This document shows, in pieces, positions 1-8,458 of a stretch of 17,932 nucleotides of DNA. The stretch spans positions 505,703-523,634 of the forward strand of contig FJOG01000028.1 of the NCBI GenBank assembly GCA_900073065.1, written 5' to 3'. The notes below the pieces were generated by a model that was not told where the DNA came from, did not search any database, and worked only from the letters and a program-made list of their open reading frames with translations. Numbering within the stretch: position 1 is the stretch's first letter; each line of letters starts with the position of its first letter. The stretch is from Phialocephala subalpina. Its lineage: Eukaryota > Ascomycota > Leotiomycetes > Helotiales > Mollisiaceae. The position numbers and the translations under genes are program-made.

Positions 1-50
1 GGAAGGAAAGGAAGGAAAGGAAGGAAAGGAAGGAAAGGAAGGAAAGGAAT
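1..50. repeat. GGAAGGAAA microsatellite
   Basis: A 9-bp purine unit, GGAAGGAAA, is repeated about five and a half times from the first base, so the array probably continues to the left of the window. All purines lie on one strand, as is common for fungal intergenic microsatellites. The rest of 51-199 is AT-leaning 3' flank of the minus-strand gene ending at 200, and I see nothing else in it. Confidence 0.9.
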
Positions 51-199
51 TTGAGGGAAGAGTATAAGAGAGGTATCGGGAGTGTTTTGGGAGTTTGTAC
101 TGTATTTTGTTACTGCAGGCAGTGGTCGATCGTTATTGTTCAATTTCAGCATTCATTGAATTTGTGAATAGATACAGAGATGAAATGATGTTAACCAGC

Positions 200-640
200 T
201 TAACCCTTCGTACTCTTTGAAAATTTGATGAAAATCTCTTCGCAATCTCGATCAACCATGCGCTCCTTGAGTTCCTCCAGAATCTGGTTTACAACTACAC
301 CGTACCCAGTGTTCTTCTCCTCACAGTAGTCATCCCATTCACTCTTTGCTTGCCTCTCTAGAGTCTTCATTATCGAGTGGTGCTGGCGGGAGGAAGAGAG
401 AGAATCGCTCGCCACCTTTGCTAGATTCTCGGCGGCTCTTCTTGACTCTTTTTCGAACAATTTGTAATTGTTGAGAATGGACGCATATTGCAAGTTTTGT
501 TTATACAGAATTTCAATGACTTCTTCGAGAAGCTCGTTGCGTTTGCGAAGCTTAAGGTTGTCTGCTATAGCGGCCGGAGGCGTTTCAGGCAAATCTTTAT
601 CGAGGAAGTTTGGGACGCTAGTGTTGATTTTTGAGTCCAT
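200..640 (-). CDS. Hypothetical small coiled-coil protein, 146 aa
   Basis: Uninterrupted minus-strand frame from an ATG at 640 to a stop at 200. I recognise no named family. After a Pro-containing N-terminus of about 25 residues, the chain becomes strongly helical and charged. The stretch from about residue 30 to 60 is rich in Leu, Glu, Lys and Asn with heptad-like spacing (NELLEEVIEILYKQN), and Glu/Lys/Arg-rich segments follow, so a coiled coil or helical bundle is likely. There is no signal peptide or membrane segment. It is transcribed divergently from the pseudokinase-like gene at 874, with 233 bp between the two starts, so the two may share a promoter region. The reading frame has coding-like composition and needs no intron. 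The function is unknown and I infer none. Confidence 0.6.
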   Translation of the reverse strand: MDSKINTSVPNFLDKDLPETPPAAIADNLKLRKRNELLEEVIEILYKQNLQYASILNNYKLFEKESRRAAENLAKVASDSLSSSRQHHSIMKTLERQAKSEWDDYCEEKNTGYGVVVNQILEELKERMVDRDCEEIFIKFSKSTKG

Positions 641-873
641 TTTCTGCTAAAGATCCGAATTGGAAGCAACACAGTAGGACCGGAGGTTATATGTAGTGAT
701 TGGCAGGAAACGGGGTTTTGGGAATCGTAGAAGAAGGAAAATCACACACCTGTAAAATTGGATTGTCCACTTTGCGGAACCAAATGAGGTAAACGTATTA
801 TAAGGAAGACCACATACATCACTAGCACATTAGCAATCACATCGACATTCAATTCTTCATCACAATTGCAATC
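641..873. promoter_or_regulatory. Bidirectional intergenic promoter region with TATA-like element
   Basis: This 233-bp interval separates two divergent start codons at 640 (-) and 874 (+). For the plus-strand gene there is a TATA-like TATAAG at 799-804, about 70 bp upstream of its ATG, followed by an A/C-rich leader (CATCACAATTGCAATCATG) typical of fungal 5' UTRs. I see no convincing TATA element for the minus-strand gene. Confidence 0.45.
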
Positions 874-1879
874 ATGAGTCAACAGAGAAGAATATTCGTG
901 CTACCTACAGTGGCGGAGCTTCGCGAAGAGGAAGAGTTTCTGAACAGGCGTTGGGATGATTTCGCTCACGTGCAAGGCTTACCCCTTGGACCCCAACATC
1001 CCGTTCACCCAACAAAGCTTGTCCATGAGCGACGCACGAACAAACCTTACGTGCTTCAATCTTGCGCGCAAATCAGCTGGACTGGTTCGCGAGCGAAATT
1101 GCTCGAGATCGCTCGGAGAAGCGATTCATTCATTCCACCACGCTTTATGTTCGTTTACGAAGGCAACGTTTTCGTCGGATCCGAGGTGGTGTACTCTGCC
1201 GATGGCCAACCTGCGCCCACGCTCGCAGATATCATTGACTGTACCTTGCCAATCAGTGAGATACAGGCTGCTGCCGTATTGAAACAAATGAGTGGAGCGT
1301 GTCATTCAATTGTGGTATTTGCTGACACACTAGCAGGTTGTGCGAGCACTCCTTGAATTGGAGGGCAAGGGCGTAATGTATGGCCGGCTGAAGGCCTCGA
1401 ACATCTTCCCATGCCAAGACGGCCGAATTCGCCTTGGTCAGCCACCACCTCGGCGCTTCTCCGCTTCTGCTGACCTTCTCTAGCTGCCTTCGGGACGGAT
1501 CTGAAACCAGAGGGGATGCGCTCGCTGAATTCTGGATGCCAAGAGCTTGGGCACCTCGCGAATCACATGCTGACTAGGATCCCGCGGCTACTTGGCAAAT
1601 CTCAGACCAAAGATCAGAAGTTGCTGATCCAGACGAAGTCCTCGCGAATCGAGGTGGATGTTAATCGCGAGATTGGCGCAATCTACTTGGACTTTCTAGA
1701 AGCCTGTATGGATAAAGATACTTCCCTGGAAGCTCTCAGCAAGGTGAGAGACCTGAATACCAACAACGCACCCCAACTAACTCGTCACGAATCAGCACAA
1801 GTTCTTGAATGGCGGCCCTGGGCCAGAATGTTTTCAAATCAATGTCAGACATGCTGAGCTGACTGCGCTGAGATATTGA
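874..1879 (+). CDS. Protein kinase-like (pseudokinase) protein, four exons, about 281 aa
   Basis: Exons 874-1275, 1337-1436, 1484-1743 and 1796-1879 join in frame. The introns are 61, 47 and 52 nt. Their donors are GTATTG, GTCAGC and GTGAGA, their branch sites CTGAC, CTGAC and CTAAC, and their acceptors CAG, TAG and CAG (the last acceptor could instead be 6 nt later). The spliced protein resembles a small kinase fold. An N-lobe runs to LADIIDCTLPISE, then an alpha-E-like helix AAAVVRALLELEGKG, a catalytic-loop-like VMYGRLKASNIF, then DGRIRLAAFGTDLKPEG in the place of DFG-to-APE, and C-lobe helices CQELGHLANHML and YLDFLEACMDKD. The key residues are degenerate: the HRD motif reads YGR, DFG reads AFG, and no clear VAIK lysine is visible. 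I therefore infer a catalytically dead pseudokinase. Unspliced, the region appears only as two unrelated short ORFs. The assignment rests on motif order, not on a database match. Confidence 0.68.
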
Positions 1880-2355
1880 GGTGGCCTGTCCATGTGCGGA
1901 ACGGTCGGACGGCCTGGGATTTCAGACTTGTTGTGGAAAGGAACTGTGTTAATCTTGTAGCAAATAGTTGCAGATGAAAATGCATATGCATGCGAGTCAC
2001 AGAGAATCTACCTATCGTATTTGTCGTGCATGTCGTGGTGTTGGTGATACGCGTCGCCGTTACATATGTACCGTATGCATTAGGCTGACGAGGACACTAC
2101 TTCCGTGTGCCACTCATTCGAAATTGCGCCCAGTCACGTCAGGTTCCAGCGTACTGGGACCGTTGATCATCACATGTTCGCTTGTGGTGGGGAAGATGGG
2201 GTGGCTAGTGCCAACCAGCTTTAATTGAACATCATTGCCCTGTTGTACAGTATCTGCCAATAAAAACCACCAAAACTTCAGAAATCCAACATCGCCCCCT
2301 CAAACCACGTCACCTCGAACCACACCACCGCAAACCACCTGCTTTCTCGAGCATC
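1880..2355. other. Intergenic region with a short Cys-rich open frame
   Basis: 476 bp between the pseudokinase stop and the 3' end of the minus-strand gene at 2356. A plus-strand frame from 1968 to 2228 (86 codons) contains a CRAC...CTVC double-CxxC arrangement at about 2023-2085 in a basic context (CRGVGDTRRRYICTVC). This could be a zinc-ribbon relic or chance. No clear start context, intron set or matching downstream exon was found, so I do not call a gene. The stretch 2285-2345 is rich in AACCAC-like direct repeats. Confidence 0.35.
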
Positions 2356-3459
2356 TCACCATTTCTTTCTTATCTTTGCTGACAGCTCCTTCTGCCGTGC
2401 TGCTGCCCTTCTGTTCCTTCTTTTGTCGCGCTCGGATTCTGCATCTGCCGCGTTTTTTTTCTTGTAGCTATGATGTGAATGCTCTTCTTCACTCTCCTCA
2501 TCTTCCGAAGAATTATGCACCGAGTTCCACTCCCGAGTAAACTTGGAGAAGTCTAAAGCGAAATCATCCATGGAGTCGGTCCACTCGTTGATATCCAAAG
2601 TAAGCTTATGCACATTAATTTGAGAATCAAAAATCGTCGCCTTGAGGCTGGCAAACTCCTCTGCTTGCTTGGTAGAGGCTTCGCGAACTTCTTTCATTTC
2701 TTCTTGGAGAGTTGCGATCATGCTGCCAATATCATTAGACCATGAGTTCTTTTGGTGATATTCAGCCATGACTTACTCTCTCAAGACAGTACTTTCTTCC
2801 ACTGCTGTGGAGGCCGTTGAAAGGTTATCCGCGGCAGAGGAACCTTCGTCCCCATTTTGACTCTCGCGGCTTTGAGGCACGTCAATTTCGTTATCATCGC
2901 CATGTCTTCCGGTACTGTTTTGATTGGTGCTCTGGATGCTCTGCCCGGCAGAGCTCTGCCGGCTACCTCTCGAGTCATTAACCTTTTCCTGCCAAGGCTC
3001 GGATATCTTTTCAAGGTTCCGTTCTAGAGGTGGTGAGTAATTGTTTGTCTCTGCCCCCATCCAAGGATCGGCGCGCGCACCATTCGTCATGAACCTGGTC
3101 TCGGCCGGCGGGGTAAGCGTTTGGGGTGGCGGATTCCTGGGGACATGCCAGTCCCCATCGGACTGCGAGTCGAGATTCCCTTGCTGCGGCGCACCGGGAT
3201 GTGTCAAGTAGAATCCTGGGCCGCTCGGTCCAGACTGGAACCATCTCTGAGAGGGCTGATTGACTTGAGATGGCTGCATCGGAGCTTGCTGCATCGAAGC
3301 TTGCTGCATTGTCTGTGGTTGCTGCATCTGGGACTGCATCATCTGAGGGTGTGGAAACAAAATTCCTTGATTGGTTTCCCACAATGGTGCTTGTGGATTG
3401 CAAGGCAACTGTGACCATGGTTGAGGTTGAGGTTGAGGTTGATCAATGTGGTATGCCAT
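2356..3459 (-). CDS. Hypothetical Gln/Pro-rich coiled-coil protein, two exons, about 349 aa
   Basis: Exon 1 runs 3459-2777 and exon 2 runs 2722-2356 on the minus strand. The 54-nt intron (2776-2723) has a perfect GTAAGT donor, a CTAAT branch site and a GCAG acceptor. Joining merges two apparently separate ORFs into one frame across ...STVLR-D-MIATLQEEM. The first 130 residues are low complexity: a QPQPQPQP tract, repeated MQQA units and many Pro and Gly. A Ser/Asn/Asp-rich stretch follows. Exon 2 begins with a likely coiled coil (MIATLQEEMKEVREASTKQ), then an acidic run (SSEDEESEEE), and ends in a strongly basic tail (RDKRRNRRAAARQK) that could be a nuclear localisation or nucleic-acid-binding segment. 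The basic tail is at the C-terminus without a following leucine zipper, so I do not call it bZIP. The family is unrecognised. An upstream 5' exon cannot be excluded. Confidence 0.65.
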
Positions 3460-3820
3460 TGCTAGAATGGAATGTAAAGTAATGAATGTTTTCTTGACAT
3501 TGGAGCATGAGGACCTGTTACCTTATAAGTTTCCATCCTTGACTGTTTCTTCGAATTGCCAGATAATCATTATTGGTCCGCGCTTCTTGTTTCAGAAACT
3601 TTTCTTAAGCGCCCGCACGTTTGCAGAATATGGAATACCAAGTTTTATGTTTCTATTTTCCCTTACTTCAAGAAATCCAATTCCTACATTATGGTTCTCG
3701 AGATTCTCACACACTCACCGGCTTCTCTATAAAAGGACAAAGAGCATGGTTGTGGGTGTTTTTCTTGCTGCTTTTCTCCAAACAACCTTCCATAGACCTT
3801 CAATACTCCTGTTTGCAACT
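3460..3820. promoter_or_regulatory. Divergent promoter region with TATA box at 3728-3734
   Basis: Interval between the minus-strand start at 3459 and the secreted-protein start at 3821. A TATAAAA sits at 3728-3734, about 90 bp before the ATG at 3821, in a pyrimidine-rich context. This placement argues against the in-frame upstream ATG at 3746, which would fall almost at the expected transcription start. The rest is AT-rich and otherwise featureless. Confidence 0.5.
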
Positions 3821-4716
3821 ATGCTGTTCTTATCTCGTGTCAGCTTGATGCTGGGCATCACCATGAGTCTCGTAGCCGCCAACGCGCCTCCAATATGCAT
3901 GGAGTCTCCACTCTATGCTCTCAGTCCTGGTTCCATCGTATCAGCCCGGTATGTCATTCGTATGTGTCTCGGGTTGTAACTGACGTGACTAGTCTTGATG
4001 CCAAAGGGAGCCGTTGCGAAGCCACAGTTTCGTTTTCCAACATATCGTTTCTTCCTCTCCACGTCGAATTTCAAGGTATAAGCTGTTTGGGCTTTCAGCT
4101 GGCTAATTTTACGCTCCCCGCTCAAGTACCGAATGGGGAAGCTTTCATTCTTTGGTATGATTACTTGACGGATGCTTAGCGTTTACTAATGCAGACAAGG
4201 AAATGCGCTGGCCAATCGCCAATGTGTAATCAGGCCATGATAAGCGGCGGTTTAGAAGATTCTCAGAACATCGTGAATGATCAACTTGGTACTCTTGAAT
4301 GCATCATACCCATCGCTACTCAGACGACCATATCTACTTCTATTGGAACTTCCACCACCGCAACTAATACCCTCAGCACTACGATATTCTCTACCAGTAA
4401 TCCACTTCCCTCTGGCACTTCTTCTCTTCTCAACCTGGCTTCTGGCTCCAGCTCTTCGTCCAGCTCTTCGTCCAGCTCATCTTCCAGCTCTTTGTCGTCC
4501 AGCTCTTCGTCCAGCTCATCTTCCAGCTCTTTGTCGTCCAGCTCTTTGTCCAGCTCTTTGTCCAGCTCTTTGTCCAGCTCTTTGTCCAGCTCTTCGTCCA
4601 GCTCTTCGTCCAGCTCTGATACTTCTTCTTCGGTCATCGCTTCTCCTGTCAACAGTATGGTCATGCAAACGGTGACCACAACTATGATTGCGCCGTGCAC
4701 GAGTAAAGCTTCGTAA
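3821..4716 (+). CDS. Secreted Cys-containing, Ser-rich protein, three exons, about 268 aa
   Basis: Proposed exons are 3821-3948, 3993-4154 and 4200-4716. Intron 1 (44 nt) has a GTATGT donor, CTGAC branch site and CTAG acceptor. Intron 2 starts at GTATGA 4155 and has a TTACTAAT branch site. Using its obvious CAG acceptor (4194) gives an immediate TGA, whereas the AAG five bases later keeps the frame and yields ILW-KCAGQSPMCN. The first 22 residues (MLFLSRVSLMLGITMSLVAANA) are a classic signal peptide. The mature domain has about six cysteines spaced through ICMESP, GSRCEATV, GISCLGF, KCAGQSPMC and LEC, consistent with a disulfide-bonded surface protein. The C-terminal half is Thr/Ser-rich with a long Ser tract, probably O-mannosylated. 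No hydrophobic GPI signal is visible at the C-terminus. I infer an extracellular or wall-associated protein of unknown function. Confidence 0.62.
4444..4617 (+). repeat. 12-bp Ser-coding minisatellite inside exon 3
   Basis: A tandem array of 12-bp units of the type TCCAGCTCTTCG, TCCAGCTCTTTG and TCCAGCTCATCT, with occasional extra TCG codons. It encodes an almost pure Ser tract with a few Leu. A higher-order duplication is visible: a block of Ser units with the CATCT variant and TTTGTCG spacer occurs twice, followed by a homogeneous run of CTCTTTG units. The opposite strand is open through the array and would encode an acidic EELDKELD-type repeat, but I treat that as a by-product of the repeat. 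Confidence 0.85.
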
Positions 4717-5415
4717 ACGCCCCAATGGGATCTTGAGAGTATCAATCGTTCTTTTTGTGTTTCCTCGTAGTTACCAACCGTTCTAGGCAGTTAGTCCGCA
4801 GTACATGGGATGTTTCTTTTTTGGTAGTACTCGTAGTGTTGAAATAATTAGTTATACTTATCATCGAATGAATGAAGGCTTTTCCTCTCCAATCAAGTTT
4901 CTTACTCCTACTGGGATGTAATGTGTCGTCCCTCTGCGCCTATTTTGCCGCCCCCTATGTTCATATCTTCCAATGAAGGACTCTGCCCCCCCACCAATTC
5001 GCTTGCAGGGCAATGAAGGACGCTGGCCCCGCACCAAGCTTGCAGGGTGTAATGCAACGCGGATGTGTATTGCGTCCAATCAGCCTGGAAGTTGCTCGTA
5101 TGGTTTTCCCCTCTTTTGTGGAAACATATTTGCTGATAACCGTCTTTCCGATTTTCCAGATTCCGGGATTCGGGTTTTTGTTCTTCTGATTTGGGGATTT
5201 GCTCCAGCTTCTTTGCAGATGGCGCCCCACTGGGAAACTCTCTAGGTGTGGCATAGGTGCGCCCTCAAGATTGATGTATATATGACCCTCGTACTGCTAG
5301 ATCGATTGCTCTCCATACACTTCCACCACACTTCTTCTTCTACAACAATTTTCTTCTAACTTCTTACTATACACTCACCCACCAATATTAGCCTCCATCT
5401 TCTCAAGGCTTCACC
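4717..5415. other. Intergenic region; promoter of the 5416 gene
   Basis: 699 bp without a convincing gene. It holds a tandem duplication at 4971-5047 (listed separately), a TATA-like TATATATG at 5277-5284, and a CT-rich leader (about 5305-5405, repeated CTTCTTCT and CACTTCCACC-type runs) just ahead of the ATG at 5416. Such pyrimidine tracts before the start are common in highly expressed fungal genes. Short ORFs on both strands overlap each other and lack gene-like signals. Confidence 0.5.
4971..5047. repeat. Imperfect tandem duplication of about 40 bp
   Basis: Two adjacent copies both begin CAATGAAGGAC and end GCTTGCAGGG: 4971-5010 (40 bp) and 5011-5047 (37 bp). They differ by a few substitutions and a 3-bp difference in the C-rich middle. 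This is a simple recent duplication in non-coding DNA. Confidence 0.85.
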
Positions 5416-6113
5416 ATGTCGGTCGAGTCATCCTGGAACAGACCAGTGCCTACACCCTTCCCAATGGATGTCTCATTCCCCTCGATGCATATCAGTCCTA
5501 GCAATGGTGACTCTCAGGTCCATCCTATCGGCCAGCAAATCGGCGCCCCATCCGAATCCTTGGCGAAATTCTTCGCTGAGGAAACAAGAACCCAAGCTTC
5601 CATTTCCATGTGTCTGCGCTTGGAGCGTCTCCTAGGTCAAGAGGTCTCCAAGAGGATCTCGCTCAATAACCTCATCAACGACTTGCGATATCAACTGCAA
5701 CAATGCAATGGTAGTCTCGAAGTTGCTCAATCTAGGAGTGCAGAGATAGATAACCATTTGACGGAAGCAAAGATGGAGATTGAGCGTCTGACATCCATGA
5801 TTGAAGGTACATCTCGTCATAAAGCAACAGATACGGTAGGTTCTCAAGCCTTGTGACAGCACAGAGTACTCATAATCTCTAGGATGACCTTTATTCCCAA
5901 TCCGAGGGGTCTTCTGACGACAGTTCAATTCCTGCAGTGCCATCGAAGCGTAAAATGGAACCCAAACCTCCCATGGCTGCCCCAAGCCCAAAACGAGCAT
6001 ATCGCCGCCCACTCTTGGCGAAGAGTCCGGCACCGATAAGTCCAAAGACGACTTTTGTCTCACCGGTCACGCCTATCCCCATGAACAACTACGGCTTTTC
6101 GGATTGGTCTTAG
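5416..6113 (+). CDS. Hypothetical coiled-coil protein, two exons, 216 aa
   Basis: Exons 5416-5835 and 5883-6113 are separated by a 47-nt intron with a GTAGGT donor and CTCTAG acceptor. Splicing removes a stop that would otherwise end the frame at 5856 and adds 76 residues. The ATG is in good context (TTCACCATGTCGG). Residues 1-45 are Pro/Ser-rich and likely disordered. About 47-130 form a long helical coiled-coil segment (SLAKFFAEETRTQ, LERLLGQEVSKRI, AKMEIERLTSMI). Exon 2 begins with an acidic Ser patch (SEGSSDDSS) and continues as a Lys/Arg/Pro-rich tail (SKRKMEPKPP, SPKRAYRRPL) resembling a nuclear localisation region. There are no membrane or signal sequences. The family is unrecognised. 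A nuclear scaffold or regulator role is only a guess from composition. Confidence 0.65.
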
Positions 6114-6652
6114 GTCTACGTCATTGCCTTCATCTGCTGTTCGATGTGCTATTGTTGGCTCTTGCTTGGTTGTTTTACACTTTTGTTTGACTCTTTTGAT
6201 GTCTTGGAGGACAATAGGATGGGAATTCTCGGGATATACGTTTATGTTATTGTTTTCGTCTTTCAATTTAACTATCTTGCATACTTTCCTCCTCCCTAAT
6301 GTGAATTCCTTCGCCGAGTACTGGCCGACTTTTCAACTCTCCCATCTAGCCTAGCTCTTCAAAGTCTCCAACTCTCTCCTCTCCAACTCTCTCCTCTCCA
6401 ACTCTCTCCTCTCCAACTCTCTCCTCTCCAACTCTCTCCTCTCCAACTCTCCTCCAATCTGCAATCTCATTGCATGTCTGCTCGGAGTTGCTGCAATCTA
6501 GATGTCCTTGGATTTCAGTTTTTGCATTTCCGACTTTTGATAAGACGAGAAAAACAAGCTGAAAGTAAAAGTTCCTAACGATATAAAGGACTATCAACCC
6601 ATCTCACCAAAGCATTTGGTTCAGTAGTCAAAATAGCATCAGGTTGATCTAG
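6114..6652. other. Intergenic region with minisatellite and promoter of the 6653 gene
   Basis: 539 bp between two co-oriented genes. The first part (6114-6360) is T-rich 3' flank with no clear gene. A 15-bp minisatellite lies at 6367-6455. A TATAAA at 6582-6587 stands 66-71 bp ahead of the ATG at 6653 and is a plausible core promoter. Confidence 0.5.
6367..6455. repeat. 15-bp pyrimidine minisatellite, nearly six copies
   Basis: Unit TCCAACTCTCTCCTC is repeated exactly from 6367, with five full copies and a sixth decayed copy around 6442-6455. The near-perfect identity suggests recent expansion. The minus strand is open across it (a GEERV repeat), but nothing else supports a gene there. Confidence 0.9.
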
Positions 6653-7591
6653 ATGCTAACAATGATGATGTATCAAGCACAGCGGACTTGGCGCCTTATC
6701 GTTCCATTTACTTTTAGCATTGTTACTATCATTCTCTTTTACTTATATTTTTTTCAGCTGCGCTCTTTCTACAGTGGCTCTGAGACTTCTGAGATTTCTG
6801 CTTTGACATCCCAACCTTGGAGGTTGACGACTTCTTTGTCAGACGATTGTACCATCACGAGTAATGTAGCGGCAATCATCGACACCCGTCCTCTCGATCG
6901 ATTAATGCCGCTATTGCTGCACTTCTCCTCCGTTCTCGGCCCCGAATGGCCCATCTTCTTCTTCACGTCACCTCGGAATGATATTCCGCTGTCAGCTCCC
7001 TTTGAACGACTCATCGACGAATGTCGAATAGCGGTACGATTCTTGCCACTAAACGTGGACTTCAACAACCGCCTCGACGTGTCCCGGTTCATCACTGAGC
7101 CTTGGATGTGGGAGCAGCTCTCGCCCGCGGGACATGTCATCATGTTCCAATCCGATAGTATCCTCTGTTCCGGCTCAACGCTCAAAGTCGACGACTTCCT
7201 CGAATACGATTTTGTCGGCGCGCCGATTGACCCCGCGTATGGCGAAGGCTATAACGGAGGCCTCTCATTGCGAAACCGCTCTATGGTCTTAGACATCATA
7301 TCCGAATCTAATTGGAGCAAAGAGTTCGATCTTGCAGACGATAAACAACAGCCTAGTGTGGAGTTCGAGGATCAGTGGTTTTACAAGAAGATGAAGGAGC
7401 TGCCAAATCGAGGGAAGTCGGCGGCACGGCTTCCAAGCCTCGAGGTCGCAAAGACCTTCTCGGTGGAATCGATATGGTATGGTAAGCCGTTGGGTTACCA
7501 CCAAGTCCAAAGATGGCAATGGGGCAGGATGGATGAGGTAGAGAGGTGGTGTCCTGAGTATAAAATTGCGACCAGCGAAGTTATTGGCTAA
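6653..7591 (+). CDS. DUF5672 family type II membrane protein, 312 aa
   Basis: Single-exon gene with several alternative in-frame ATGs at the very start (MLTMMM). A short cytosolic N-terminus precedes one hydrophobic segment at about residues 15-36, which would make this a signal-anchored, Golgi/ER-type protein with a lumenal C-terminus. The lumenal part matches what I know of the fungal DUF5672 family. In order it has VAAIIDTRP (72-80), LGPEWPIFFFTS (95-106), TEPWMWEQLSPAGHVIMFQSDS (149-169), YDFVGAPID (185-193), GYNGGLSLRNR (199-209), EFEDQWF (237-243) and ERWCPEYK (297-304). The FQSDS and NGGLSLRN blocks are reminiscent of glycosyltransferase nucleotide-sugar sites, so a glycan-modifying role is a reasonable inference but unproven. 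Length and motif set look complete, with no disruptions. Confidence 0.88.
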   Translation: MLTMMMYQAQRTWRLIVPFTFSIVTIILFYLYFFQLRSFYSGSETSEISALTSQPWRLTTSLSDDCTITSNVAAIIDTRPLDRLMPLLLHFSSVLGPEWPIFFFTSPRNDIPLSAPFERLIDECRIAVRFLPLNVDFNNRLDVSRFITEPWMWEQLSPAGHVIMFQSDSILCSGSTLKVDDFLEYDFVGAPIDPAYGEGYNGGLSLRNRSMVLDIISESNWSKEFDLADDKQQPSVEFEDQWFYKKMKELPNRGKSAARLPSLEVAKTFSVESIWYGKPLGYHQVQRWQWGRMDEVERWCPEYKIATSEVIG

Positions 7592-8458
7592 ATGTCTGAA
7601 ACAGTTCTCGATAGGGCATGGTACGTGGTTGGGATGAATGTATGAGCTCTTTTCAGACATCTGGGATATTCACGAGCAAATCTATGCGATTGGTTTTGTC
7701 ATCTATGGCATTTACGGTATAAGTATGAAGGGTGGAAGCAATCGGAGTAGCTCGTGTCTTCCATCTGATATCTAGAGTCACGAAATAGGACTCGCAATAA
7801 CAGAAGACTATCCTCTGAATGGAACCTGTTATTATCGCATCAAGGTGCAAGCATGTCAGGCACAGCTCTGAGCGTCAAACGATGCCATCAATTTATAGCG
7901 AATTCTCAGCTAAGTTCTAAAGTACATGGATTTGTAACCCATACCACCCCTTGCATCTGTTTGTGACAGAATTTGGCCCTCAAACTGAAGAGCAAATTGA
8001 ACTGGCCCGATCTGCTTCTGGATAATGTATTTCCTCATACGTATCCTCGCTCGTCATCCTCTCTCGTGCATCGCTCCTCAATCATGACTGCATCTTCGCA
8101 AGGTCTATGTTTGGTTCGTCTTCTGAGAAAGCGTCCCAGGCTTCTCCTCCCTTCAATGATATATATCTTACAGGCCACTCGCAATCGACTAGGTGCAGTG
8201 TGTCTATTGCTTTACCATCTCTGCATGAAAATTGCCCGAAGGAACCGTGCAACACTTCTTGCGTTCCCACCGCAGCCGGATTTGTGTGGTATATGCCACT
8301 GTTGCGAAGCGCAATACGAGAGTCAATATTTTCTGTTCTCTCACAGCAGCCATCGCCAGCGGAACCAAAATTACTCGGTTCTAAAGGTCCCTTGCCTGGG
8401 TTGGAATTGGCTCCCTCCAGAAGATGGCTTTCCATTTCTAGATCCAGAGACGGTTCAG
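7592..8458. other. Interval with overlapping unassigned ORFs
   Basis: 867 bp between the DUF5672 stop and the minus-strand gene ending at 8459. The first 380 bp show no gene-like feature. From about 8082 to 8435 a minus-strand frame of 117 codons begins with ATG (MESHLLEGANSN...) and has a reasonably balanced, acidic C-terminal composition (GGEAWDAFSEDEPNIDL). Plus-strand frames overlap it (7973-8533, without an ATG start, and 8107-8502). I tested whether the minus ORF could be a further exon of the 8459-10620 gene, but no donor/acceptor pair kept the frame. At most one of these is real. Confidence 0.3.

Noticed and set aside
2356..2460. bZIP transcription factor from the basic RDKRRNRRAAARQK segment
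   Set aside because: The basic stretch lies at the extreme C-terminus with no leucine zipper after it; the coiled coil is upstream of it, the wrong order for bZIP.
3446..3979. Start of the secreted protein at an earlier in-frame ATG (3446 or 3746)
   Set aside because: The TATA box at 3728-3734 places transcription start after 3746, and the ATG at 3821 gives a textbook signal peptide.
4320..4745. Minus-strand 141-codon ORF with acidic ELDKELD repeats
   Set aside because: It is the exact antisense of the Ser-coding minisatellite. The repeat period is a multiple of three, which keeps every frame open. The sense strand has a signal peptide and introns that make it the real gene.
6346..6597. Minus-strand ORF with GEERV repeats
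   Set aside because: Openness comes from the 15-bp minisatellite; there is no other coding support, and it covers the TATA box of the DUF5672 gene.
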